Shown: in pieces, positions 10,401-22,182 of the stretch
How the letters are laid out: each line of letters starts with the position of its first letter
How positions within the stretch are numbered: the first letter of the stretch is position 1
Origin: Tetrastigma voinierianum
Taxonomy: Eukaryota > Streptophyta > Magnoliopsida > Vitales > Vitaceae
NCBI GenBank assembly: GCA_016808115.1
Contig: JAEQBH010003943.1
Location: forward strand, 620,001-684,000
Length of the DNA stretch: 64,000 nucleotides
Direction: 5' to 3'
Notes under the pieces: model-generated
Database searches by the model: none
What the model was told of the DNA's origin: nothing
The model's input: only the letters and a program-made list of their open reading frames with translations
Program-made: the position numbers and the translations under genes

Positions 10401-13040
10401 CTCTCCATAACTGAGAAGGAAGAGAAGCTAGAAGAGTTGATGGAAATGAATCAAGGTTTGCTCCAATGTATGGGGGTCAGCCATGCTTCCATTGAAACTG
10501 TGCTTCGAACAACATTGAAATACAAGTTGGCTTCCAAGTTGACAGGGGCTGGAGGTGGAGGCTGTGTTTTGACGCTATTGCCAACCCGTATCCATTGTCA
10601 AATTTTGTTTATATTTGTTGATATGGTTCTTGTGATGGTACCCCTAATTTCAAATGTTTTCCTATTTCATGCCTTTATGCATTCCATGATGAATTCCATG
10701 ATTAAATATTAGTAAGGGGCATATCTGTAGAAATGAAATGTCATATAGATACATACAGTGCATTTTCTTTTTCATATAATACAACACGTATCATTATCAT
10801 TGTATATTAGAAGTATCACAATTTGCCATGTTGTAGTTATAAGAGAATTTACTTTTATTAAAAAGGAGTAGAATTATTTATGGGACAATTTAAGATTTTT
10901 GAGACTTGCTTCTTGTAAGAAAAGCTAAAAACATCTTAACTCCTGTTGCATCCAGTGAGGAATAGTTTATAATGAAAGTTTACCTTAATGGATTTTATGA
11001 TGAATTAATGCAATGAAATATCATATCTTCTCAAATATATTTGATCATATGACGTCTAACCATTAATGCATGCATCTGAATGATAAGATTCAACATCCAT
11101 TTTTGCCTTTCTGAACTTTGCATCTTCTGTGAAATTGTTTACATATAGCTTTATATGGATTTATCCCTTATTGTTGCGAATTTGCAATATAGATCTCTTT
11201 TATAATGAAATATATATTATGGTACACGATACATAAATATTAGAGACTGATTCCTATATGCAAGTTGACAAACAATGGTTTAGTGGCTTGCACCGTATTT
11301 CTGAATATATATACCTGGTATGTACATTTTTTTGTTCTTACAAAGGCAGGTTGTTTCATTGAATACTTTTGCTGTATTTGCCTAATATTATCTATGAATG
11401 AGTCTTATTCATCTGGTTGGTTGTGTTGGGGCTACTCCTTTGCCAATGAATAAAATCCTTAGCATAGAGCTTGAAACTATACCTAGGAATATAAGTGGGG
11501 ATCCTCTTCAAAACTTACTTGGTTAATGCAAATATCTGATGAAATACTTGGCTGTTGTTGGGAGTGTAAGAACTCGAAAGAACTGTAATAGCAAACTGCT
11601 TGACAATCCTAGGAATTGAATCCAGCTAGAGATAGGGTAAGAGAAAGGTGAAGAGTGAGTGGTTAACCATTTCAAGGAGAAGCTTCAGACTTGGTTGGAA
11701 AATTGGAAATCACCTAGGAATATGATGAACTTGTAGCTTGACTGTGGTACTGATCTAATGTTGCTAAGGACTGGAAAAGATTAGGAAGTAGCTAAACTAC
11801 TTCATGTGGGCAGCCTCAATTAGTCTTGATTAACCTTGGGGTTGGCTCAATTGATGTAACCATTTGGAATAGGGTTACCCAATGGTCACTAGTGTTAAAG
11901 GCATGATATTCATATTAAATCCTATAAACTTGAGCTTTTAGGAGAGTTGGTCGTTTAATATGGTATCGATTCATTTTGGCTAAAGGCTACATTTCTGTAT
12001 TCGAACCATCTCTTTGCAATTTTTTCCCCATTTATTGATTTGAAAGTCCATTGAGAACTCTATTTGGTTTGTTTGACTCTTCACGTGGGAGTATGAAGTT
12101 GCACGTGAGGAATGGTGTTAAAAGCATGATATTCATATTAAATTCAAATCCTACAAGCTTGACCTTTTAGGAGAGTTTCAACAACAATACTCAGGGTAGT
12201 TTTATTGGTGTGATGCATTGGGTGTGGTTATCAATCGTCACTGGTGCTCAGGGAAACTCAGTTAATGTAATCCATTAGAGCAGGTTCTAGGTCACTATCG
12301 AAAGGGGCCCTCAATGGCCATTGGAGGGTTTACTCCAATCGGCAACTCAGGGCCACTTATTAGAGTGAGGTTCCTGTGATCACTAGAGTTTGATCCACCG
12401 TTAACTTCTAAGGCCTGTAGATTTGGTCGAGATAATGCGTACCGGGGCTTGTGACATCCACGAAAACAAAAGAAATCCATGGTTATCAAAAAAAAAAAAA
12501 AGGTTAACGGCAGCTATTTCAGATTTTTGTAAATGGGTTTTTCAACACAAACATTTTGAACAGAACTCAAGCTGCTGCAATCCTTGTAGATTTTAGACAG
12601 ATAGATTTGGCCTATGATCCCCATCCTATATAGATATGTACATGGCTGAAAGCTCTTGTAGAAACGATTTGCTTGGCTGTAAGAAAAATCTCATACATGT
12701 TACAAAATTCAGAATAATGATAGGAAAATAGAAGTAGGCAGCGGTTGAACAAGCTTTAGGCTTAAGAGTCTACATATGCCCATGGAAACATGTAATTTTC
12801 TTGGCTCCAGTGTGGGTGTATTCATACAAACAAATTCTCTATTTTTTTATCAAAATATCATCTTGTTTCTCTTGCTTCAATTATTTCCTTGACTACAGGA
12901 TACAGTGCTATCAGGAACTGTTGTTGATAGCAATTTCTGAGTTAGAGTCATGTGGATCCTAAATGTCTCGTCTCTGAACAGGTGAACTAAGTGCTGAGTT
13001 TTGCTTTGATTTGTCTGGAGGAAGCAATGAAGCACAGTGA
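7440..13040 (+). CDS. MVK: Mevalonate kinase, five exons, with frameshifts
   Basis: This encodes mevalonate kinase, which phosphorylates mevalonate with ATP in the cytosolic isoprenoid pathway. My exon model is 7440-7572, 9031-9274, 9355-9607, 10174-10587 and 12906-13040, each intron GT-AG. The start MEVRARAPGKIILAGEHAVV is the conserved family N-terminus. GHMP-kinase motif 2, PLGSGLGSSA, falls at about residues 139-148; the catalytic Asp lies in GKPSGIDNSV near residue 204; motif 3, TGAGGGGC, is near the end of exon 4. Expected length is about 390 residues, as in plant homologues. Two places break the frame. In exon 3 one G appears lost after 9502 (GGTTGGCTG|CATATGG). In exon 5 two bases are missing near 12928 (GTTGTTGAT|AGCAATT), and a few more single-base changes lie before a plausible end, CFDLSGGSNEAQ and TGA at 13038-13040. 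Exons 1, 2 and 4 are clean, so this may be sequence error rather than a dead gene. Confidence 0.9.
11891..12178. repeat. Direct repeat in MVK intron 4
   Basis: Two copies of a phrase of roughly 60 bases lie about 225 bases apart in the 2.3 kb fourth intron. Copy 1 (11891-11949) and copy 2 (12115-12178) share GCATGATATTCATATTAAAT followed by a CTTGA.CTTTTAGGAGAGTT ending. The wording resembles sequence found near the ends of plant Copia-type elements, so the intron probably received transposon fragments. A poly-A stretch lies at 12487-12501. I see no coding capacity. Confidence 0.5.
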
Positions 13041-14100
13041 TTAAGAGCTTGTAACGGCTATATTTCCAGCAATGCTGTTATTATGTTTCTCTGTACATAA
13101 TTTGAAGCCAAAAGACAAATAACCATTCTTACTGGTTCATAGACATTGTGATCAAAGAGAAGAACTCTTTATGAGCTCTTAATAATGGTTATAGCTTCTC
13201 TTCTCTACCCATGTTGTAAGGTTGTAGTTTAATTGTAGCACACACTGCAATCTTTTCATGTGTACTCCTTTCCCCCAGTAATTCTACTCTTCTGATTTTC
13301 AATGTGTGGACTTAATTTTGATTTTCTACAGGCCATTTGCCACTCTTTTATGAAGAAGTATTAATATCCAAAATTAATGTTTTTTTAAGAGAAAAATAAT
13401 TTTGTTGACTTAATACATCAATAAAAATATAAATCAAAATTGTTAAAAATTATAAATAAATTAATAGCATAATAAATCGATTTAAATCTTACACAATTGA
13501 TAGTTAGAGCTTACATTTAAGATTACTATTATACCTATGATTTCAATTTTGTAGTGTTGATTTGATTTTTTATCTGTGATTAGATATATTTTGTTAGTCT
13601 ACATCGTCCACACATAAATGTCACATCACGACGACATAAAACAAAAATAAATGTCACACTACGATAACATAAAACAAAACATCATATCAAGATAACATAA
13701 TCATAATGATAACAATAAACCGCTTCAAACGATTTGACAAAAAAAAACAAATGAAAAATATGTGATCTACAATAACCATTGTATTGAAAATTAAGAAAGA
13801 AAATGATAAAAAAAAAAGCATAAAAATGTGATTTCATACTAAAAATAGAAACCCCATCATGCTTAAAAAAAAGTTAATAGAAAAAAGGAAGAAGGAAAGA
13901 CTACCAGAAAAGAGAAGGGAAGGCTAAGGTTCGATATCCAAAATTAATGTTGGATAATGAGTTTTTTTTTTTTTTTAAAGCTAAAAACTTTAGTTACAAA
14001 ATAATAAACTATCCTATTAAGACCGGTTTTGGACAAATCTAAGTTATTTAAAAAAAAATATTAAAGTAAGTTGAAAATGAAAATAATGTTTAAACTAGGG
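13041..14100. other. MVK 3' flank and AT-rich spacer
   Basis: The first 300 bases are presumably the 3' untranslated region of the mevalonate kinase gene. The rest is AT-rich with no reading frame. The phrase ATATCCAAAATTAATGTT occurs twice (near 13363 and 13932), a local duplication of about 570 bases spacing. The left end of MULE copy A should lie in the last part, but I could not place its terminal base or a 9-base target duplication. Confidence 0.4.
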
Positions 14101-14129
14101 CGTGCTAACCACGTCGGCATACACATCAG

Positions 14130-14158
14130 CAATGCCGCAATCACTGATTGCGGCATTG
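14130..14158. repeat. Perfect 14-bp inverted repeat, MULE end
   Basis: The arms CAATGCCGCAATCA and TGATTGCGGCATTG are exact reverse complements with a one-base loop (C at 14144). The same AATGCCG..CGGCATT design, less perfect, recurs at both ends of copy B. It is therefore taken as part of the terminal region of this MULE family rather than as a transcription terminator. Confidence 0.75.
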
Positions 14159-14810
14159 TATTTTTTAAAAAAAAAAACCAAGGCGCACTCTTCTTCTCCC
14201 CCATTTGCTCTTTCTCTCTTTTTCTCCTCCTCTCCTCCTCATCTTCGGCGATTGTTAGGGTTGAATTTGTTGTGCATTTTGAGCTTCATTCGACCAGCTA
14301 CTCTATTCTGATCACTACTGTCCCCCTCCACAATAGGTAACCTACTTCTACTTCGATTTTTAGAGCCTTTTTGGGTTGATAAAAACTACATTAAGATAAA
14401 GGTTTAGTTTTTCACAAAGTCTAAGGATGAGAAATCCTTCACAATAGTGAATGTATGTTTTTTCACACACATTTTGTTTTTCATTTTTGTAATGTGTGAT
14501 TTCTTCTTTGTTTTTTGGTTATTTGAAAATTGAACATTGTTCTTCGTCTGAAAATTGTTCTTGATAAAACCTTAATTGTTTTTTTATGCTCTATTATTGA
14601 TGTTATCTAAAAACTATTTTGATTGTTTGAATTAACTTATTTTTGTGTTCTTCGTTTGTGATACACATTTTCATTATAACTAGTATAAACACAAGGGCCT
14701 ATTTGGTTCATGGTTTTCGTAACTATTGGCATTCCACTTAGTGTATTTGTTTTGTAAGACAACTTTGATAATGACATTATCTTATAAATGACATTTTGTG
14801 CAGGTAAATA

Positions 14811-17363
14811 ATGCGTGACTTCACTATTCCCGTCATATGTTTTTATAATGGAAAAACCGAAAGGACTTAAACATATGTGAAATATGTTGGGAACAAAGCT
14901 ATTATTATGCCTTTGACGTACTGACACTGTACATATGATTAGTTGTTAGCTATGATATACTTAAGGACATATATTGATAAAGAAATGTTTAAATTAGTCC
15001 TCACTTGTAAGTATTCCTTGAAAAGCTAAAATAGGTTCCAACCTTGTTCAATATGGGATGACAATAGTGTGTACCGAATGTTGAAATTGATTGACACGGG
15101 TAGAATGTAGGAAATTGAATTGTATCTTCAGTTAGTGCGTGTTAAGCCCCAAGTGAATCAATAAGTTTGTGCTACAATGCATTTATCACTGGAGAAAATT
15201 TTAATGTCGAGGAATCGACTATGGAAAATCAAGAGGGCTCCAATTGTTGTAACTAATAGATGTGAAGTAAACGAAAATGATCAAGATTATGAAGATGAAG
15301 GAGGTGATGAAGATGGTGACGATGAAACTGATGGAGATGGAAATGGAGATGTTCAAGCTGATGGACTTGTTTCCGACTTTGTTAACTCTTAACCAACTTA
15401 TAGACAATGAGCAAAGGAGATATGTATATGTGGATGTACCAAATTGTGATGTCTCAAATAACCTAGATCCTGAGGACCTAGACGAGAGAGGAACTGTTAA
15501 TTATTACTTAGCACCATCACCTCGATTTGAAAATGTGGAAAACTTTGGTAATGTTGTTTCAAGTAACTAGGCTCCATGGGTGAACTATAATACTATAAAC
15601 TCAAGTGGAAAATTAGTAGTTGGCCAGGTTTTTACCTCCAAAAATGCTTTGCAAGATGTTGTTAAGTTGTACTCTATTAAAGCACACCAACAGTATGTGA
15701 TTGTTGCATCTTCAAAAAAATTGCAAATGTTAAGATGTAAGAAGACCGAAATGTGTCAATGTACATAGAAGCTTCATCCTATGGTGGTGAAAGATACATA
15801 TTTCTTCGCAATCAATAAGTATAAAGGTCCACACATTATGTCAATCATTCCTTGAATCGAGACCATCAACAATTAGACTCCAACTTGGTTGTTGATCATA
15901 TCAAGGCAATGATTAAGGTACAATTCACTTTGTCAATAGTTGCTATCCAAGCAACCATTATGGAGAAATTTGGATATGAAATATCATACAAGAAGGCATT
16001 GGTTGGAAAACATAAAGCACTTACAATCTTATTTGGGGACTTCCATAAGTCATATATGCGTATCTGCACGCTTTCTTCATGACATTAGAGTAGACAAAAC
16101 TCGATAAGCCAACTTGGAAAACATTTGACAGTCATATGCATAACACCGAGGTATTTCAACGCGTTTTCTAGGCGTTTCATCCATCTATCGAAGGATTCAA
16201 TCATTGTTAACCCATACTGAGTATTGTACACATTTGTATGGGAAGTATAAAGGCACGTTAATGATATTTATAGGTTGTGATGGAAATAATCAGTTGTTTC
16301 CACTGGCATTTGCTATTACAGAAGGAGAGAATATTAATAGTTGGGGATGGTTCTTCGCATGTATTAGAAACAAGGTAACTCAACGAATGGGAGTCTGTGT
16401 TATATCTAAATGTATATCCCAACATTATGGCAGCAATGACTTATGTTCATCTTGGTTGGACTAAACCATATGCATATCATAGGATTTGATGCGTCATCTT
16501 ACAAGAAACTTTATGAATCGATTCAAAGATAAAATTTTAAAGAATTTGGTGTTTAGAGCATCTTTAGCAACTGAAGTTGGAAAATTCAATAAGCATATGG
16601 ACACAATTGAGAGAATTAATTTAGAAGCACAACGATGGTTAGAGGCAATCCCTTTTAAGAAATAGGCACTTCACATGATGGAGGTTGAAGATATGAAATA
16701 ATGACTACAAACATGTCTGAGGTTTTCAATAATATTCTTAATGGAGCTCGGAGCTTACCCGTAACTTCATTGGTTCAATTGACCTTTTTTAGGCTCAATA
16801 GTTACTTTGTTGCAAGAAAGGAACAAAGTTATAACAGATTGACATCAGATGAGCAGTATACTCCATATGTTGATGCTAAGATTAAGGCATATGTGGTTAA
16901 GGCTAGATCATTTGAGATTGTTCTTTACGATCACAACCATGAACGATTTCATGTCAAGTTAAAGAGAGATCTAACACATTGCCTCAACTTACATGACCAT
17001 AAATGCACTTGTGGTAAGACACTTATATATGAATTTCCCTGTAGTCATATTATAGTAGCATGTCAGTTTCGCTCCATAGATTTTTGATCATTTTTTTAAG
17101 GTTACTACAGTACTCAATCGTATTATGATACATGGGCAACCTTGTTCCATCCCATCTTCGATGAATATAAATGGCCTCTTTATGATGGTCAAACCATTGT
17201 GTCTTCTGAGTCAATGAAACACACATCACGTGGATGTCCTAAATCAACCCATTTGCATAATGAAATAAACGTTAGAGAGGGGAAAAGTACTATTACATGT
17301 GGGTTGTGCAAACAATCTGGTCACAATCTTCGATCTTGTAAAAATAGGAATCAAGTTAATTGA
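14811..17363 (+). pseudogene. MuDR/MULE transposase, copy A
   Basis: The broken reading frame starts at 14811 with a FTIPVICFYNGK strand, the same N-terminus as copy B. An Asp/Glu-rich linker follows (about 15265-15360), then the DNA-binding region near 15610-15720 (VVGQVFTSKNALQDVVKLYSIKAH). The DDE core is represented by THLYGKYKGTLMIFIGCDGN (about 16224-16290). The tail has a SWIM zinc finger, CTCGKTLIYEFPCSH (near 17004-17050), and a CCHC knuckle, CGLCKQSGHNLRSC (near 17299-17340), ending with TGA at 17361. The first catalytic Asp region is damaged, with TTAACCCATACTGAG where copy B reads LSIDGTHLYG. There are many stops and frameshifts, so the copy cannot make an active enzyme. Confidence 0.85.
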
Positions 17364-17636
17364 AACATGTATGTTTTTTTATTGTTACATTGCCTTAATA
17401 ATTGCATTGTTATCTATATACTAGTACTTGCTCATTTGTTAATTGTTATATGTTACAAATATGACATTTGAAGGGCCTTATGATACAAATTCATTAGATA
17501 GATCTGTCTTGGTTTTATAGGATAGACATCGATCTCATTTAGTTGACACTACTCAGGTATGCATTTTTCATATCATAAAATATTGTTTTCTATTACTGTA
17601 ACGTATAGCAAGAATTACGATTGATATCTTTGTAAT

Positions 17637-19947
17637 TTGCAAATTGTCGGCACTCATGTCGACAAATGTATGTCGGAACTATGCGAGATGGGCAAGATAG
17701 GATCCTTGTATTCACCCTTATATGATCCGATCCAACTTCTATGGTCCGCATCAAGCACTGCACACGCCACACTCCGGGAATGGGGGCCCCACACGGTTTG
17801 GTTGAGAGATGGTGTCCTAAGACACAAGCATTTCATTTACCAGTTAAGGAGATGACAATCACATTATAGGATGTTGTTATCATCCAGGGCATCTAGATTC
17901 ATGGACCACCAATCACTGACACATGTGACTTTGATGTGTCGTTGTTGTGTCAGGAGTTGCTAGGTGTGATCCCACCACCGATTGAGCTTAGAGGATCTGT
18001 TGTCTTGACGCACTAATTGACTCAGCATTTATCGACTCAAGAAATAGACGTAGATGAGGTGACATTAAAGCATAGTGCACATGGTTTCACCCTAGCATTG
18101 CTAAGATCCTTTCTATTTGCAGACAATAAGGGTCTGCATGTCCATTCTATTTCCTCCCATTACTAGAGATTCACGCAGACTCTACTTACGCTAGGTAGTG
18201 CTTATAGTACACTCTATGCTAGAGTTACGCCATGAGTCAGGAATGGTGCTACTAAGAGTGCCTAGCTGTATGACATTGTTACAGGTATTGATAATTTTTT
18301 TATAAACATACACATATAAAAGTCAATCACTAGATGTTAATATTTAATGGCTTTTTTTATCCAAATTTCGTCTTCGGAGAGACTATGTGGGGTGATCTCG
18401 ATTTCGCCGACCAACAAGACCTCCAATACCAAGACTCATACACGATGATGCCGATGCAGTTGATGGAGACGCGGCTAAGGGGTCTATAGCATGGATTACC
18501 AACTGAGTCGGTTGAGCTTAAGTCGACTGATCCATTATGGTTTCGTTGGAGACTACCTTTATCATGGGTGAATAACCCATCTGGTGCGCTCACCTTATAT
18601 CGAGACAAGTTGGATGCACAGACTCAAGGATCGTAATTATTATCAATATATATTATTTTTAGTCATTTTCACAATAAGGATAATTTAAATATATCGACAT
18701 TGAGGTAGCGTGGATATTTGTTTCCGCGTTATGGGAGTCATACATCTGAGAGTCTATTGCTTCATCTACTTGATATATGTCTAGCTAATCAGGAGATTTG
18801 GCGGATGATGTCACCACTTATTTGCTTTAAGGGTGTAGAGTGGCATCGTCCAGAGCGAGTATTATGTCAGTTCGACCTTTATCAGGGGATACCCCCGTCT
18901 TGCTCGTTATAGCAAGAGCTACATTTGCTTGACAAACAAAGACGTCACAAGTACAATTAGAAGACATATCATACACAACATGTTGCTTTATGGGCTACAC
19001 GTGCAAAGAGGATCATCACATCACCTCCTACGGCTAGTATTATGGACTTTCATGATCCATATTTGAAATGCAGATCGATGTATTATAATATGCTTGATCG
19101 TTAATTCACCACTCCATAGGGATCAAATGAGGTATCATAATATAGCCGCAACATCCCACTTGTTGGTAAGTAAGAGTCTTTAAATTCTCAATTATTTTCC
19201 AAATTTTAATGCATATATAAAAAATTTACTTTTGTGTAGTTTGTTTTTTTAGATCTGTTAGATGGTAGACATCGCTAGTATATCTCATGGGGCCTCCTCA
19301 GACTTGTTGTACGACATTCACCATATTGCTATATCAGTTTTACTTCTGATTAGAGAAGACCATCGCATCGCTGCACATGATGAGGAGGCATCTATGTCAC
19401 ATGGACCATCTATTAGACCTCTTACATCATCCACTGCAATTAGGATGCAGCTAATCCAAGGTCGAGGGAGAGAGAGAGGTGGTGGGCGAGGTCGTGGTCG
19501 ACTTGATTGAGTGAGGTGGTGGTCGACTAAGTGGATCCACTGATGAGAATTCCATGCCACCCTCGCTAGACTTCCATACCACACGAATATTCCACACCAC
19601 CCTTCTAGACTTTCATACGACCCGCGTATTCCACACCACTCCCAGAAACTTCTGCTCCACATGTCATCCCACCATTATCACCCATATCTCCAACTTTAGA
19701 GGTCACATTACCATCTACGACATCACTTGCAGCATTGTCTCCCAATGATGAGACCATGATTGATCTTGTTCCAGACTTGGGTGCATACCCACCTAAGCAA
19801 CCTCGCGCTCCACATACACGCCGAGTCTTTCCGCCATCAGCTTCCTTAGTTCCATTTGAGATTGCACATGCCCCTACAGATCATCTAGTTGTGTACTCTA
19901 GGTGTCCTAAAAGAAAAACAAAACCTTCATTATGTGAGACTCATTGA
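17637..19947 (+). pseudogene. Plant mobile domain (PMD/MAIN-like) gene, copy A
   Basis: Behind the transposase, in the same direction, lies a broken gene of the plant mobile domain family. Its relatives include the host proteins MAIN, MAIL1 and the long-form PP7-like phosphatases, and many MULEs carry a version. Visible pieces are: WLRDGVLRHKHFIYQL (about 17805-17850); a stretch reading GVIPPPIELRGS (about 17968-18000); HSAHGFTLALLRSFLFADN (about 18073-18130); and WHRPERVLCQFDLYQGIPPS (about 18841-18897). The far part (about 19735-19947) is Pro-rich and charged and ends with a PKRKTKPSLCETH tail. Frameshifts and stops are frequent. Introns are likely but cannot be drawn with confidence. Confidence 0.7.
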
Positions 19948-21091
19948 TATCTTTTTATATCTGTATATATTGTTATTTGTATTAAGTTATTATATTTATA
20001 TGATTTGGTTTATATATAAAATTATCAATTGTTATTTATTGGTTGTCATTTCGATGTAATTTGATTGATTTGGATGAAATAGTTGTAATACATGTATAAT
20101 GACTTAATTGTATTTTAAATACGTATAATTAGTTATAATTTAGATGCAAATTGGTTAAATTGAATGAAATGTTTATAATGCATATGATGTGAATTGATTG
20201 CATTTTTTTAATAAAAATATTAGGTTATAATTTAGACAATTATATATAATTTCAAATTATCATTTTTTACAAAAATTACAATATCGTAATTATATATATA
20301 TATATATAGACATGACTAGAATACATTAATTTAGACATTACTTTCTTCCATGCCTGGCCTTATTTGAAAGGTTCGATGGGCGGATAATGATGTTTGATAT
20401 TACGGAAAAATGGATAATTGTAGTATTGAAATATGGAAATTTTAGATGATGCGAAATATACTAAAACCAAGCTCCCATTTATTTCCTGTATCAACAGCGT
20501 TATATTTTCCCTATACAACAAAACATTTCCCCTATACACAAAATCCCCACAATTCTCTCATCTCTTGCAAACCCCCATCATGCATTCACCACAACCCCAC
20601 CTGCAAAACCATTTACCCATCAAAACAAACTCACTAAAACAGTAAAACCCCATTTTTAAATATGAAAAATGAAGGGTATGTTTGTTCCCTTTTTTTTTTT
20701 TTTTTTTAACTGATCGAAATGAAAAATCGAAGGGTATGTTTAATAGGAACGGTATGAAAAATCAAAGGGTATGTTTGTTTCCAGGATCTGTTTAGTAAAC
20801 TGTTTTCAAGGATAACAGGGAGAAAGACGTTGCGTTGCACAGATTAGTTTTGTTCTAAAAACAAAAATATATATATATAGAAAACACTAAATGTAAAAAT
20901 AACAATTTTCCAATTTCAGAATGGTGTTATGTGTTTTCAGTTTGTTCAAAATTTGTTCTCAACAAACCATTTTCAAAATCAGGAACCAAACAGACCCCAA
21001 AATTTGTATATTTAGAAACAGTTCTCGAGACAATTTTGAAAAAAGAGAACCAAACACACCCCTTAAATCTTTTAAACCATAAGGGGGGAAC
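19948..21091. other. AT-rich spacer, MULE A to dehydrogenase gene
   Basis: The first 350 bases are AT-rich with a TA microsatellite (about 20294-20309) and may include the lost right end of MULE copy A. From 20433 onward there are short open frames without family signatures. Near 20641-20775 the phrase GAAGGGTATGTTTG or a close variant appears three times. The last part lies downstream of the - strand dehydrogenase gene. I see no gene. Confidence 0.45.
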
Positions 21092-22032
21092 TTAATTACC
21101 GTTGGGATGGAGGACTTGGCCGGAAATATAGGAGGAGTCTGCATGAGATGCCAAGAAAACATAGGATGGTGCAACCTCGTACGGCTGCCCAGCCCTGCCC
21201 ATGGGAACTCCAGACCCAAAGCTCTTGCACTCCTCTTCACTGAAGGAAGCCGGTATCAATGGAGTCCAAATAGGTCCTGGCGCCACACCATTAACCCTAA
21301 TTCCTCTCGGCGCAAGCTGCAGCGCCAAAGATCTGATGAAGGCAACAATGGCGCCTTTCGTCGATGTATACTCTATCAACTGTTTGTTCCCCTTGTGTGC
21401 ATTGATCGAGGTTGTGTTTATGATGCTGTTCTCTTCATATACTAGAGAATGCCTAAAATAATGGTCATCAATTTGTGGGGCGTGTTTGTTTCTCGAAACA
21501 GAAAAGAAAGAAATAAATGGACCTGGTCGATGGAAGTGGAGAAGATGGTTATTCTGAAACACCTCTCCAGCCTTTCATCATCGATCTCCTCCACCGAACT
21601 CGACTTGTACTGCTCCGCCGCGTTGTTCACCAGAATGTCGATCCTCCCGAAAGCCGCCGCTACCTCCTCCACCACCCGCCGGCAGTTGTCGTCGTACCCT
21701 AGATCCGCCGCGATCGCGATCGCGATCGGATCCTTCGCGTCGTCCCTCTTCGTCTTCCGTATCATCTGCAGCGTCTCATGCGCGTCCCTGTCCTCCTGCT
21801 CCTTCACGTACGTGAATGCCACGGTGGCGCCCTCCAGCGCGTACAAGTAGCAGACGGCTCTGCCGATTCCGGAGTCTCCGCCGGTGACCAACGCCACCTT
21901 GTTCTGGAGCTTCCCGGCGGGTTTGTAGTCCGGGTTGATGAACTGCGGGGTGGGGTCCATCACGTGCTCCTTGCCTGGCTGCCTTTCCTGCCTCTGTGGT
22001 GGAAAGTGTTGACCGCCGCCGGCGGAAGCCAT
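21092..22032 (-). CDS. Glucose/ribitol dehydrogenase-like SDR
   Basis: This is a short-chain dehydrogenase/reductase of the plant glucose-and-ribitol dehydrogenase homologue group, several members of which are seed-maturation or ABA-responsive. The likely reaction is NAD(P)-dependent oxidation or reduction of a sugar or polyol; the substrate is not established. Exon 1 is 22032-21523 and exon 2 is 21452-21092, with a GT-AG intron of 70 bases. I chose MASAGGG at 22032 over an ATG five codons upstream because the family begins this way and continues QPGKEHVMDPTPQFINPDYK. The cofactor motif TGGDSGIG is at residues 50-57 and NNAA at 136-139. The catalytic YTSTK, then GIRVNGVAPGPIWTPLIPAS and the C-terminal SGQVLHPNGN, are in exon 2. 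Joined exons total 871 bases, two short of a whole number of codons. The gap lies at the end of exon 1, where FSTSIDQ replaces the family's FSYFFMTR, so this is a small deletion or sequence error. Confidence 0.88.
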
Positions 22033-22150
22033 TGTTCTAAACTGCAACAGTGATTCTCGGTCGTCGCCGGAAAATTAGTACGGTCGGACGGGAACTGTAA
22101 TCTCAGGTGAGTAGCAGAAGGTAGTGAAGAGATAAAGGAGAGAACATGGA

Positions 22151-22157
22151 ATTTATA
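22151..22157 (-). promoter_or_regulatory. TATA box of the dehydrogenase gene
   Basis: On the - strand the sequence CCTATAAATTCC contains a textbook TATAAAT box. It lies about 120 bases upstream of the chosen start codon at 22032, which would put transcription initiation near 22120 and give a 5' UTR of about 90 bases. Confidence 0.65.
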
Positions 22158-22182
22158 GGATATATGGGGAAGTAGGAAGTGG

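Larger units (their letters stand above)
14101..20000 (+). mobile_element. MULE copy A carrying transposase and PMD gene
   Basis: This is a decayed Mutator-like DNA transposon. Its order is: a palindromic left-end segment (14130-14158), a CT-rich leader with a GTTAGGGTT-type stretch, a MuDR transposase remnant (14811-17363), and a plant mobile domain gene remnant (about 17637-19947) in the same direction. Borders are approximate. The right end lacks the palindromic repeats seen at the right end of copy B, so it may be truncated near 20000-20340. Comparison with copy B (22813-55490) shows the two share this gene order and are clearly related in both genes. Confidence 0.75.

Noticed and set aside
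20433..20645. Short open frames before the dehydrogenase gene
   Set aside because: Two overlapping frames without family similarity or splice context, in AT/C-rich intergenic sequence.
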